A stretch of 64,000 bases of DNA from Ctenosaura bakeri (Eukaryota; Chordata; Lepidosauria; Squamata; Iguanidae), in the NCBI GenBank assembly GCA_948474755.1, contig CAOLHI010000080.1:310001-374000 (forward strand). Reading direction: 5' to 3'. This document shows, one piece after another, positions 10,982 to 23,068 of this stretch. The notes under the pieces are model-generated. The model had not been told where the DNA came from. It did no database searches and saw only the letters and a program-made list of their open reading frames with translations. The translations under genes and the position numbers were made by a program. How positions within the stretch are numbered: position 1 is the first letter of the stretch; the number at the start of each line of letters is the position of its first letter.

Positions 10982-13660
10982 TAGAGGTCCTGCGATGAAA
11001 GTGTCTGTAAAATTTTCAGAAAAACTGGCAAAGAGGTTAGCAAATTAGAAGGAATGAACAGCATATTGAACTTGGAATATTTTTGAACATATTTATGAAC
11101 ATCATTAGCAAGCATCATCTCATTAGCTAGCTATAATGCTACAACTTCTGGGACTTGGCATAGGAATAAGTGAAAGAAAGGCTTTACATCCACATATACA
11201 CTTTTATTAGCAGCAGACAGTGTTGTCTGAAAAAAATGCAGGCAGATGGGGATTTCTTGAACAAATTCTGATATATTGCTGCAACATTTCTCCCAAAAGT
11301 GATTGGAGAGCTTTAGGAATGTTCCACTGAAAACTAGACTTACCACTCACAAAAACACAGTCCTTTTTCATTCCCCTTCAATTGGCCTGGTGTTTCTCCT
11401 TTCTGAACACCTTGGATATGATTCATTTAACACTGTGATTTTGATTTGAGCTTCAACCCAAGAAACTCTCTCAATCAGTTCCAAATCTTAAGAAACAGCC
11501 AATTTTGCTTTGGGCCACTTCAGAAAAGAGCCATTTTTCATTGAAGAAGTCCAAATGCCTCAACTGGGGACTATTTGGCTTTTAAGCTTTCTCCAAAATG
11601 TACAAACAGCCTGAGCTAATCCTGGACAACAACATTTGATTTAGCCAATATAATAAGGCATTTGCTGGGAGGCACTGACTTGGGATGAGTGAGAATTTCA
11701 TTTCAGTCTGGTTTTGATAATAATTTAAAAATCTTTTCATATTTGGAATGGAAAGAACTAGAAATTTTTCATTTTTTAAAAAAAATCAAAGGCGGGGTGA
11801 GTAGAAAAAATAAGTTTGTACATCCAGGCAGAGCGTTTTGAATACTTTGTTCCTGAAAAATCATGATTTGAATACCTGAGCATTCAACCATGTTTGTGAG
11901 CCTCAGTTAATCCTGCCAGCTGTTGAGGGGATGGCTCCCTCATTTTTAACAGCACTGTGGTATGTAGGTGCAACGTAATCATTTTCCACACTGAGAATAT
12001 CAGTTCATACTTCATTTGGCCACTGCAGAGTGTTGAACTTTTCATTTCAGCTTGCTTCCGATCAAAATGTACTCAAATCCAAATTTTCTTCATAGTTATG
12101 GTAGAAAAAAACTTGAGATTTAAATAATTTAAATGAGGAAGAGAAGTCAAAGTGATCAGAGGGAAGCTAACTGGTAACAGATGTGTTATCACCACACACT
12201 TAAAAGAAGCAATGGACTTACTACTATCTACAATTCATCTAATAGGATTTTTTTTTAAAAATTTTTGTTCCAGCTTAACCCAATTTTACAAGTAGAACAC
12301 TCTGAAGTTAGCATCTTTATAGAATACATATTGTGTAAATCTGAAATAGCATGTTCATTTATACAAGCCATTTTATAACCCCATTTGTAACACTGGAATG
12401 TATAAATCAAAATATGGAAGCCTTGATTTTTCATTCTAAGGTTTTGTAAAATACTGTACACAAATGTGTGATCTTGACTTTTCATGGAGCTTGCAGAACT
12501 TCAGTTAGATTAAAACTGTGGAAGTTTTAATCTAACTGAAATAGATCTTTGAAGCAATGGTCTGTTTGGCTGGAATTCTACAACCTTGCAGATGGCTGGA
12601 AGAATTACCACAGAAAGCATTTTGGTAGACGTACTAGAGGAAAGTGGACATTTTCAGAGTGTACAGAGGGACTGGAAGAACCATTTGGTATATAGAACTC
12701 AAAGTCTTCATACCTTTCCCCTAACAAGGAAGAATAATGCAAACCTTGCCAATGGGGCTGATTTTTAAAGAATGGAACAGCCAGATGGCATGACCAAACA
12801 GGCCATTGGAAGCAGCAGTTTCCATTTCCTTTCTAGTACATGCACCCTCATGAGATTGTTCTGTTAAGGTCTTAATGCAAGGTAATGCCTGTAGATCACA
12901 TTTGTCCAAAAAGCAGTCTTAACAGTGAGCCAAAAACTAAGAGTTTAATATGAAAATACGCGGAAGATTTTTAAAATTTGAATCACATGTAATCAAGATT
13001 TCAGATGAGGGGAGGAAAAGATTTAGCTACAGGGATGCCACAAGAAGCCTGCTATTGTGTGCTGCATAACATGCATTCAAAATTAAGTAGTGAGTATCTA
13101 TAAAGTCCACGTATAGCAATATCTACTTCCATAGCAAATAGCAACTTCTGTGGGGTGGTCTCTGGCAAGACCTTGGGATGTTCATAAAGGGCTATAAATA
13201 TTATCTCTTTCCAACATCACACTTCTGGTCCTAATCCACCACCCACCCACTTCATATATTCTACAGTTGCCATTTAAAGAATAAAAATTGTGCATATTAA
13301 ACACTCACTACATTTAATGTCACATGCATTTGGGCCTTAACACCATATAATTACAGACTGAATGATGCTCAGTGTTCGAGGTGTGAGAACATAACTCATC
13401 CTCATCCTTTGGCAGGCCTCATTTTGTGGCCTGCCAAAATCTTGATAACTCTTCTCTTGCTGAAGTCACTGTCAAACTGAAAAATGTGGATATTTTCTCA
13501 GACTTTTTGGGTGCTGTCTTAGGTAGCTTGTGGGGTTCTGATCAGGTCTGTGGGTAAACTGTACAGGAAGGGCATAAGAAAAGAATTGGTGGAACACTTG
13601 GCATTTCAGAAATATATACCACATTGTTCACATATACTGTGTTTCCCAAATGAATTGTTT
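10982..13660. other. GPR26 intron 1, largely unrecognised
   Basis: Low-GC sequence. Apart from a perfect short hairpin at 12500-12540, no repeat, exon or RNA gene was recognised. Confidence 0.4.
12500..12540. repeat. Perfect 18-bp inverted repeat with 5-nt spacer
   Basis: The arms (12500-12517 and 12523-12540; ttcagttagattaaaact and its exact complement) are perfect. Too short for a normal microRNA precursor; it may be a remnant of a foldback element. Confidence 0.9.
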
Positions 13661-14159
13661 TCATAGAATCATAGAGTTGGAAGAGACTCCAGGGGCCATC
13701 CAGTCCAACCCCCTGCCATGCGGTAACTCACATCAGAGCACTCCCAATATATGGCCATCCAGCCTCTGTTTAAAATCCTCCAAAGAAGGAGATTCCATCA
13801 CACTCCGAGGCAACATATTCCACTGCCGGACCGCTCTGACTCTCAGGAAGTTCTTCCTAATGCTCCTTGTCCTTGTCTCTGGAGCAGCGGAAAACAAGCC
13901 TGCTCCCTCCTCGACATGACATCCCTCCAAATATTTAAACATGGCTATCATGTTGCCTCTTAACCTTCTCTTTTTCAAACTAAACATACCCAACTCCCTA
14001 AGCCGCTCTTCACAGGGCATTGGCTTCCAGACCCTTCACCATTTTGGTCACCCTTCTCTGGACATAATCCAGTTTGTCAATATCCTTCTTGATTTGAGGT
14101 GTCTAGAACTGGACATAGTATTCCAAATGAGGTCTAACCAAAGCAGAATTGAGTGGTAC

Positions 14160-15117
14160 TGTCGGGAGCTCCGGCCTGGCCGGCCCCTCCGGAGCCGCAG
14201 AAGCTGCCGCAGACGCGGCTCCCGAGGTGGAGGACGACCCGGACTCCTCGCGAGTAGCGACGGAGGCCTCCGGCGCCGGGATCGGCTGCCCGGACGCTGT
14301 CAAGGCCACCGCCGCTGCAGAGGAGGCCGCGGACTCTCCCGCCACCACGGACGGCCGTCCCGGGGCCGTTGCAACTGCCGCTGCCGAGGACGAGGCCGGA
14401 GGGGCCTCCGCCGCCGCGGGAAGCAACCCGGACCTTGCCAGCCCTGCCGCCGCCCTGGAACTCACTGGGGACACCGACGCCGCCCTTCGGGACGCCAGTG
14501 GAGCCATCGCCGCAGAAGGGAGCCGCCCGGACGACGCCGAAGCCGTCGGCACCGGGGGAGGCCGACCGGGTGTGCGCCCGGGGTGTGCGGGGCCCAGAAA
14601 CCACTCTGGGCCACCGCCCACCCACGGGTCCGATCCGGGGGAGTCCGTTGGCCTCCCTCCCACGTTCCTGCAGCGGCGGCAAGCCAAGGAGGCTGCCCGC
14701 CGCTCCCGCCGGCTGCTGGAGTGTCGGCTGCAGGCTGAGGGCTCGCAGCTGGCTGAAGATGCTCAGCTGTGAGCCCGGCTGAGGGCTCCCAGCTGCGCAG
14801 CAACCCCTGGATTGGCCAGCGCCGGTACCGGGATCCTACTTAAGTCCAAGAGGGAGTCGAGTTCAGCACAGAGCAACAGCCATCGGATCTCCGTGGGTTG
14901 CCCGTCCATGCCGCATCCTGTTCCAGCCGAGTTCCCATCCAGAAGTCCTGCCAACCAGCCGTCACTTCGTTAATCCGGGTGAGGAAACCCTGTCTTTTTG
15001 TTTCGCGTTTTGCCTGCTGTAAGGCTTGCTTTGCTTTGCTGTTGGACTGCTGGCTTCTGAGGTGAATCCCGGCTCGAGCCTGTCCCTAGCCTGCCCGGCC
15101 CCGCCCAGCCGCCGACA
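14160..15117 (+). mobile_element. GC-rich solo-LTR-like insertion in CR1
   Basis: A 958-bp insert begins TGTCGG and ends CCGACA (TG...CA borders, 6-bp inverted termini). It is flanked by a perfect 5-bp duplication GGTAC (14155-14159 and 15118-15122). Removing it restores the CR1 sequence 'gagtggtaccattacc', identical to another CR1 in this window. A TATA-like TACTTAAG lies at 14837-14844, followed by less GC-rich sequence typical of R-U5, so a plus orientation is likely. GC is far above the flanks. Long open frames on both strands (up to about 265 codons) are low-complexity Ala/Gly/Arg/Pro and have no recognised domain. Most likely a solo LTR of a Ty3-like or endogenous retroviral element; no internal gag or pol is present. 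Confidence 0.8.
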
Positions 15118-15149
15118 GGTACCATTACCTCCTTTGAGGTAATGGTACC
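15118..15149. repeat. 14-bp perfect inverted repeat at the LTR junction
   Basis: Arms ggtaccattacctc (15118-15131) and its complement (15136-15149) with a 4-nt spacer. The left arm contains the 3' copy of the LTR target duplication. Other CR1 copies here lack the second arm. Confidence 0.9.
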
Positions 15150-15673
15150 TCAGGACACCATATTCCTATTGATGCAACCAAAAATCATGTTGGCTTTCTT
15201 GGCTGTTGCATCCCACTGCTGACTCATGTTCAGCTTGTGATCTACCAAGACTCCTAGATCCCTTTCACACGTACTGTTAACCAGCCATGGGTCCCCCATC
15301 CTATATTTGTGCATTCCATTTTTCTGCCTAAGTGCAAGACTTTACATTTCTCTCTGTTGAAATTCATTTTGTTAGCTTTGGCCCATTTCTCCAATCTGTC
15401 AAGGTCATTTTGAATTTTGATCCTGTCATCTGGTGTATTAGCAACCCTTTCCAATTTGGTGTCATCTGCAAATTTGATCAGCATGCCCTCTACTCTTTCA
15501 TCCAAGTCATTGATGAAGATGTTGAATAACACTGGGCCCAGGACAGAACCCTGTGACACCTCCACTAGTCACTTCTCTCCTGGATGAAAAGCAGCCATTG
15601 GTGAGCACTGTTTTGCAAGATATTTTGTTAAACCTTTGATTTAATCTATTAATGAATACTTGGTAAATGAAAT

Positions 15674-15862
15674 ATGGAGAGCTAGAATGGTGTAGTGGTT
15701 TAAGTATTAGACTAAAATTGTGGGAAACTAGGGTTTGAATCCTTCAGAGGAAGGCAATGGCAAACTCTCTCTGAACAAGTACTTCCAAAAAAAACCCCTG
15801 TAATAGGTTTACCTAAGGGTCATCCTAAGCCAGAAATAGCTTGAAGGCACACAACAAGTGAC
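15674..15862 (+). mobile_element. tRNA-derived SINE
   Basis: Full-length-like copy: head 'gctagaatggtgtagtgg', B-box-like 'gggtttgaatcc', core 'gaggaaggcaatggcaaac', tail 'cttgaaggcacacaacaa'. Some internal deletion between head and core. Confidence 0.85.
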
Positions 15863-16624
15863 ATAGTACAATGTCTCAATTTGGTCTTGGGATTTCCCAC
15901 TTTTTGCAGAAGTATGGGGAAAATTCAAGGGGGCAAAATTAAAATTAAAATAAACCTTGAAAACCTTGAAAATTGCATGGCTTGTCTGTGAACATACTGC
16001 CACATTGGATGTAGAAAGACTGCATACAGAGGGTATGCAATTGGCCTGAGGTCATCCAGATTTGAGCCAATTCTGGACTGTTTTCAGTGATGTGAAAAAC
16101 TATTAGGATCCTAAAATAGCTTTGATGTCCTGATAAAACACTCAGCTGCAATCAGTGCTATTTCTGTACACAGACTAGGAAAGTAGCTAGAGAGAACTAA
16201 GCGTTTTTGTTCAGGTTGCCTTTGGTATTTAAATATGGTTAAACAGAACTCCTCTTTCAACTCATGCTGTCACACATCCTCAGTTAGTCATTCCTTTAAG
16301 TGTGATGTTATAATGGACCACCACCTGTGAGTGCCTCCTGTCAGAACTGAAACTCGTCAAATTCTGATGAGGCTTCTTTGCAGATGTTGGATAATTCCAA
16401 CCAGACAGAGTAAAACCTTTGCAGTTTTAGGCTGAACCATAAAGGAGCTATCCAAGGTGCTGGTCTTCATCCCCTTGAAAGCTGTTTTAAGTTTAGGCTG
16501 AAATCTGGAGTAGTAGTACTGACATCACCTCCACTGACTATAACAGCTGTGTATACAGTATTAAGAACCAAAACCATGCACCTCCGTATAAAGCAAGATT
16601 GTTGACATAATATTTTATATCTAC
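15863..16624. other. GPR26 intron 1, no recognised element
   Basis: Nothing beyond unique-looking AT-rich sequence. Confidence 0.4.
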
Positions 16625-17780
16625 CATAGAACCATAGAATCCTGAAACTGAGTTGGAAGGAACCACTAGGGACACATAGTCTAACCCATTGTCATACTAT
16701 AATATACAGCTTCTCCTCTGAAGGAGAATCCACCACTCTCTGAGGTAATGTGTTTCACCTTTAAACAAGGTGGCAAAGAAGTTCCTCCTAATGTTTAGAT
16801 GGAATCTCTTTTTTTTATTTGAAGCTGCCAGTTCATGTTCTAGTCTCTAGAGAAGCAGAAAATAAGCTTGCTCCATCTTCAATATGACTGATACTTAAAG
16901 ATGGCTATCATGCCAACTCCTAGTCTTCTCTTCTCCAAGATAAACATATCCAACTCCCTGAGTTCTGCCTCATAAGAATTGGTTTCCAGACCTTTGATCA
17001 TTTTGGTCTTGCTTCATTTCCACCATACCAAATCCTTCCTGAACTGTGGTGCTCAGATCTGAAAATAATATTGCAAGTAAGGTCTGACCAAAGCAGAATA
17101 GAGTGGCAATGCTACTTTCATTGATCTGGATTCTACGCTCCTACTGATACAGCCTACAATTTTTGACCTATCTTTAGCTTGTAGTCTACTAAAACCTCTA
17201 GATCTTTTTTCACATCTACTGCATTCAAGCCAGATGTACCCTTTTCTTTCTTCCTGCCTAGATGTACCTTCATTTATTTGAATTCCTTTTGTTAATTTTG
17301 GGCCAACTCTCTAATCTGTCAAGATTATTTTGAATTCTGATCCTGTCCTCTGGAGTATTGGCTATCTCTGTCTAGTTTGGTGTCACCTGCAAATTTGATA
17401 AGCATGCATTTTATTTCATCATCTCAAATATTTATAAAGTGGTTAAACAACACCAGACCTGGGACAGAACCCTGATGCAAACCACTAATCACTTCTAGGA
17501 TGAAGATCAGCCATTGGGAAGCACTCTCAAGGTTCAATCCATCACTAATTATAAATCCACCTCTAGTACTGTCTAGCCCATATTTCATCAGCCTGTTTGC
17601 AAGAATAACTTGTCAAAAGCCTTGCTAAAATCAGGATATACCACGTTCACAGCACTCCCCTGATCTACCAACCTCATAACTCATAACTCTGTTAAAAAGA
17701 GATAATAATAGTATAGCATGACTTGTTTTTGAGAAATGCATGATGGATCTCGCTTTACTCTCTGTAACAAATCCCAAGAG
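16625..17780 (-). mobile_element. Old CR1 LINE 3' end
   Basis: The minus-strand order matches the CR1 copies above: 'accatagaatcctg', 'gagttggaaggaacc', 'ttgaggatagggtt'-like segments, 'ctgatcctgtcctctgg', 'ggtgtcacctgcaaatttga', 'gggacagaaccctga', and 'cagcactcccctgatctacc'. Many indels remove any reading frame. More diverged than the other CR1 copies, so presumably an older insertion. Confidence 0.85.
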
Positions 17781-19748
17781 GATGTGGTCACTCCTATCAA
17801 GGATCCCACTATTGTGAGAAAAAGTGGGAATAAGTTATGCTTACTGTTTCCAGTTGAAGCTCTTTACAACAGGTCACTTCATAGATCATGATTTGTCTAA
17901 TTAGCGTAGCTTTTTTAAATGATCTGCAAATAATTTCTATTTGTGTGTGTGTTATAATAAATTACAATTGCCAGGGTACATTTAGGTATGGGTGACCAAG
18001 GCATGGGTGTCTGTGGAAGGCTATCTACACACCCATCTACCAAACAAATAATGCAAATGATTTACCTGCTTCACTTTCACAGCTGGCAATATTATCAATA
18101 CTATTTTGACATATGATGGTGGTGATGATGATGAAGATGAAAAAGTATAACATTACTGATCATTCAACAAACATTAACGGAGTGTGATTTTAATGGGATC
18201 AGTGTATTGAAAATCTTATCATTTGATATGGCAATAATTAACATGTCTACAAATTATGCATCAAGGTCATAGAATAGGGAAATACAATAAAAATAAGGAT
18301 TCAAACACTGAACAAAGAAGGGAAAAGATATCATGGGGACATGTGGTGTAAGACTAATCTTGCTAATGGCCTGCTAGTTTCTCTTATTCAAAAGCATCAT
18401 GTGAATACCTTCAATCCTGAATATAATCTACAACCTACCTTCCAGGGCTCACTTGAATGCATGAAGACTGAATGTGGCTAAAGGGATGCAGATATTCCCC
18501 TTAAACCCCTACACCACTTTGACTCCCTCTCCCACCACTTAAGTACTCACTTTACTGTACTAAGTGGCAAAGTTCACGGGGAATTTTAACTTTTGTTTGC
18601 TTGAGTAGAATGCTCCACATGGTGGGAGGCTTGGATAAAGCAGAATCCCTGATAGCATGGAAAAGCACTCTACTTTTCAAGAGACAAAAGTAGAGTGTTT
18701 CTTTACTACCTCCCTATGCAATGTGGGAAGGTTGAGAACTAAAGGGTCAAGTTCAGAGATATAAAAGGGTATGTTTGGCCACATGTCCTAATCACTTGTA
18801 GCCCTCATATGCTCAGGCGAACACCTGAAGAGAGTTGGAATATAAATGGCTATGCAAAACTCTACCACCCCTACTTTTATCTCTTGAATGTCATGCTATA
18901 AATACATACAGGATTGATCTGTTGGAAGCTCTGTATAGTGTTCTTTTAAGACCTAGAATCTGTTCAAGTGCTGTTTGTAATGCTTCAATATGCAGGTAGA
19001 AAATTTAGAAATAAAACAGATCTATGAGTTCCACCCGGATTCCCCATTCCCTAACACAAGGTTAAAACAGTCAGAATAAAATGCACCACGGATATGACGG
19101 CAGCTGGAGTCACTTGGTTTGCTGTAAGTGACCCCAGCTGCCTGAAAACTGAAAAATTAGTTTAAGTTGGTTAAAAAGAAGAGTACAAGACTGTGGCAGT
19201 TACTGCCTGTGTCCTGTTGTTCAGATTTGCTAGAGAACATAATCTTGCTGTGCTTCACGCTCTTTCTTTCACTCTTATTCAAACTTCATAAATGCCTCCA
19301 TTTTCATAGCAAAAACCAAACAAAAGAAAATTAATTAGATAGGCGAGTCTTTAAAAGTATTTGTTTTTCAAAAACTTATAAAGACTCTTAATGGGGATGA
19401 CAAATATAACACTTGATGCCGCTGAAAGCAGTTTCAGGACCCACTTTCTGCCATAAGCTTCTGCAATGCATTATATGTGAGCCTGACCTTGAAGACAGAC
19501 TCTCAGAGAGACTTACTTGATTCATATATTGATGTCATTTAAGTGCCAGATGATAATACCATATCAGACATTTTCCCAATCTCACTTCTAAGAGCCTTTG
19601 CAACATTTGACTCTCCAGATGTTGTTTGACATGATGCTCATTTGCTAATGGGGCAGGATGATGGCACCTGAAAGCTAATAACCTCTGAAGGGCTACCTTT
19701 CCTGTATGCACTTACTTATAAAGAAGGTGGTTGGAATTCAGTGAGCAT
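17781..19748. other. GPR26 intron 1, largely unrecognised
   Basis: A near-perfect 15-bp inverted repeat (18664-18701; aagcactctactttt mirrored) and a GAT-rich stretch near 18118-18142 are visible. No exon or clear element otherwise. Confidence 0.4.
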
Positions 19749-20150
19749 AACCTAGTAGAGAGAGTCAGGGTTTGAGTGTTGGACTATGACCTTGTAGCAG
19801 TCATATAGGGATGGGGGGGTGATAGGGGCGAGTCGCCCTGGGTGGCAATGTTTTTTGGGCGTTCTGGCCCATAGCCATGCTGCCATGAGCCCTGGTCATG
19901 CCCCCCACAATGGCCACACCCCCTGTGCCATGGTCTCACTCCCTCCCACCCCTCTCCACACACTCTAAGCCCCGCCACTGCCTTGTAGTCCAACACCGTA
20001 CATCCAGGCTTTGATTCCTTGTTTGGCCATGAAAACTCACTGGGTGATTTTGGGCATGTCACAGATTCTCAGCCCCAGAAAACTCCATGATAGGTTCACC
20101 TTAGGGTCACCATAAGTTGGAAATGACTTGAAAGCACACAACAGCAACTT
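19749..20150 (+). mobile_element. SINE split by an hAT-like MITE
   Basis: Head 'gggtttgagtgttggactatg' lies left of the insert. Right of it are 'ccaggctttgattccttg', 'tgggcatgtcacag', 'ccatgataggttcaccttag' and the tail 'cttgaaagcacacaacagc'. The insert occupies 19798-19980. Confidence 0.88.
19798..19980. mobile_element. hAT-like MITE with 8-bp target duplication
   Basis: A 183-bp insert bounded by CAGTCAT...CCGCCACTG (right end reads CAGTGGCGG when inverted). It is flanked by a perfect 8-bp duplication ccttgtag (19790-19797 and 19981-19988), the hAT hallmark. G-rich left half and C-rich right half; no coding capacity. Confidence 0.85.
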
Positions 20151-21059
20151 AGTAGACACGTTCAGGATTGTAGTACAGGTCTCTTTACTATTTCAAATCT
20201 CCCATTTTGGATGGTCTTCTGCAGGCTGTGAATGTTTATTTTAGACTGTAGAGTGTAAATGTTTGGTTTAATTATGAAATTTTGAAGCAGCTTATGGATC
20301 TGTTTGATGGGCAGGATTGAGATGCCTAAAATGAATGAATGATGGAGTGAAAACATGTTTTTTTGCCTCCAGAGGAAAATGTGAACTGAAGCTGGTTCTA
20401 TCATGCTTACATCTGTCTTCACTGTGAGAAACATATCAATTCAAATTACTTTGAATTCAGCAGGCTATCTGCCATTCTACTTTACAAATTTGTGAAAATA
20501 AAAATGAATTGTGGTATTCAAGCTAAAAAGCATTTCCTTCTGACTTGGAAGGGTGAGAACCAGATTGTTAAAACGTATGCCTTCTTCACAATTTAGCCTG
20601 AACACTTATGAAAAACCTTTTAAACTTTTTAATGTTTATGTCTAGGCTACAGCCTTTTTTGGACATGGTCAACCAAATTTATTGTGCAACCTCACTTGGC
20701 ATTGTGGATTGTAATGTGTTCCCTAGATTTCTGCATAGGCTATCAACATTTAGATTGGGGGCTACACTTTTACAACTGTTTGTGTGCTAGTCCCCATGTG
20801 AACTAGAACCCCATTTAGATGTTCATTCTGCATTCCTGAACATCCAGAGAAGGAAGATGTCACATGCACAAGGAGGCAGAACTTTGCAATATGGCTGACA
20901 TGTGGAGAGATAAGCTTTGTTATACCCAGCCTGATGATATGAATTAGTCCCATACAAGTTTGCCTATCTTGGTGAATAAGATACAGCACAGGTCAAGTAA
21001 TTGCATGAGTCTGGGGTATGAAAAACACCTCACTTTCCCTGAATCAGTTGCTCACTGGC
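20151..21059. other. GPR26 intron 1, no recognised element
   Basis: AT-rich unique-looking sequence; no exon or repeat recognised. Confidence 0.4.
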
Positions 21060-21715
21060 TTCAAGGAGACCATTGCAAGCATTTTGCTAAAGAGGACTTC
21101 CTTGGATGCAAAAAAATGTAAGAACCACCACTTCAATGTTAATATCCTGTTTCTAAGCAAGGTGCTTGAGAGTGTGGTGAAAGGGCAACTTCAGACTTCC
21201 TTGGAGAAAATATTATCTGGATTCATTTAATCTGGTTTCGGGTCAAAGTATGGTACCAAAAAAAGCCTTAGCTGTCCTGAATGACAACCTAGCTTAGGTG
21301 AAAGACAGAAGGAATGCCATTGTCTAGATCTTCCTGGATGACTCAGTGGATTTTGAGGTCAGTGATTGTTGTATTTTAGTGGAACAGCTCTGTGGGATGG
21401 GAATATGACATTCTGTATTATGGTGGTTCCACTCTTACCTAGAGGGTCAATATGGGAGCATGCCATTAATGGATTCCTGCTCAGTCCCATGGCTATGAAC
21501 TGTGGGTTCAATCTTATCTCTCATGTTATTTAATATCTACATCGTGCAACTGGGTTTGATCATTCAGAATGTGGGTGTTGGGTTGCTATTAGCATATTGA
21601 TGATACTCAGCTATACTTCTCAACAGAATCAACTGGGGCTGCATAGGTGCTGGACCAGTGTCCAAATGCTCTAATAGGTTGGATGGGGACCAGTAAGCTA
21701 AAGCTTAATAACAAG
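21060..21715 (+). mobile_element. L2 LINE fragment (RT region), decayed
   Basis: The plus strand keeps the L2 RT order in broken frames: NILFLSKVLESVVKGQLQ near 21140, the region of the 'DLSGAFD' block near 21320-21360, a 'GVPQGS' relic, and a 'ILMILSYTSQ' stretch where YADDTQLY is expected near 21590-21620. Multiple stops. It meets a minus-strand L2 tail to tail at about 21715. Confidence 0.7.
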
Positions 21716-21738
21716 GATAATAACAGTAATAATAACAG

Positions 21739-21764
21739 TCATCATCATCATCATCATCATCATC
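21739..21764. repeat. (CAT)n microsatellite at L2 tail
   Basis: About nine tandem TCA/CAT units between the two opposed L2 copies. Confidence 0.95.
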
Positions 21765-22946
21765 TTACCTGCTTCTCCCTGTGGATCAAGGCACGGAACA
21801 ACAATAAATAACACAACATATAAAACATATATAAAGGAATATAAAACCAGTACATATTAGAATCTATTAATAAATACTTAAATACCATAATTTAAAAATA
21901 ATCTGGATAGGCCTTGTGGAAGAGCCTGGTCATTACTGAAGATTTAAACTCAGACAGCATCTTGAGCTGACAAGTCTCTTCTGGCAGGTCATTCCATAGT
22001 GTGGGAGTGGCTGAAGAAAATATCTTCCAGGTAACAGTCAGTCTAGTTTTGTCTGACTGAAGTAGATGTCTCCCAGAGGACCAGAACATATGGGGCAGAT
22101 TATACAGGAGAAGGCATAGATAACCTGGACCCAAACCATTCCAGACTTTAAGGGTAGTAAACAACACTTTGTAATTAATTGGCAGCCAATGGAGTGGTTT
22201 TAATATTGGTATAATATGGTCACTTCTAGATGTACTAGCAGACAATCTGGCTGCCATGTTTTGAACGAATTGAAGTTTCCAAACTTGGTACATAGGTAGC
22301 CCAGTGTACAGTACAGTGCAGAAGTCCAGCCTTGAGGTTACCCTTGAGCACTACCATTTTTAGTTCCTCCAGTTTTAGGGGCACAGCTGGTGAAATAGCC
22401 AAATTTAGTAATAAGCACTCTTGTCCATTGCATCTATCTGGGCTGTCATTTGGAGGGATGGATCCAGAAGCACCCTCATGCTGCACACAGTTTTTCAAGA
22501 GGAGTGTAACCCCATCAAGGAATGCTTGACACCTCTCCAAACTCAGGCTAGGTCCCTTGATAGTAGCTATGTCCTGTCTGGTCTGTGTTCAGTTTCAACT
22601 CATTTTCCTCATTCAGCCAATTACTCTCTCCAGGCATTCATTCGTAGAATGAATAGAAGGCATAGAAAAGTGTATTTGGGTATCATTAGCATATTGATAG
22701 CATTCTGCCCCATGCCTCCAGATGATTTCTACTGGTGGTTTCATGTAGATGTTAATAAGCGTTGGGGATAGAATGACCCTTTGTGGGATGCCATATAACA
22801 GCTCCTTTTTGAAGGAGCAGCTATCCTCAAGCACCACCATCTGGAACCTGCCTGAGAAATAGGAATCACTGAACCAGTGCCTCTGGTTCCCAAACTTCTC
22901 AGGCACTCCAGATGGATACCACAGTTGATGGTATCAAATGCCCTGA

Positions 22947-23068
22947 TGCCATTTCTGCCCTAGACAGTTATAGGGCTATTATTATACTTTCAACATCCTA
23001 TGGAATCCTGGGGTTTGCAGTTTAGAGAGGGGCCTCAAGCCCTATGACGGTCTAGTGCAGAAATGGCC
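22947..23068. mobile_element. Short foldback MITE inside L2
   Basis: Ends tgccatttctgccctaga and (from the right) ggccatttctgcactaga; flanked by a perfect TGA duplication (22944-22946 and 23069-23071). Interior 'cctatggaatcctggggtt' matches the element at 30176-30355. L2 sequence continues on both sides. Confidence 0.88.

Larger units (their letters stand above)
13661..15625 (-). mobile_element. CR1 LINE 3' end split by an LTR-like insertion
   Basis: The minus-strand 3' end starts at 13661 with 'tcatagaatcatagagttgg'. The part left of the insert encodes the C-terminal CR1 segment ([38 protein letters not shown]). The part right of it (15123-15625) encodes the RT core: [19 protein letters not shown], then FADDTKLE with an intact catalytic FADD, and MNFNREKCKVLHLG. 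Interrupted at 14160-15117. Confidence 0.92.

Noticed and set aside
13941..14772. Long open frames on both strands (about 265 and 207 codons)
   Set aside because: They lie in the GC-rich LTR-like insert and partly run across its border into CR1. Composition is low-complexity, frames are open on both strands, and no domain is recognised.
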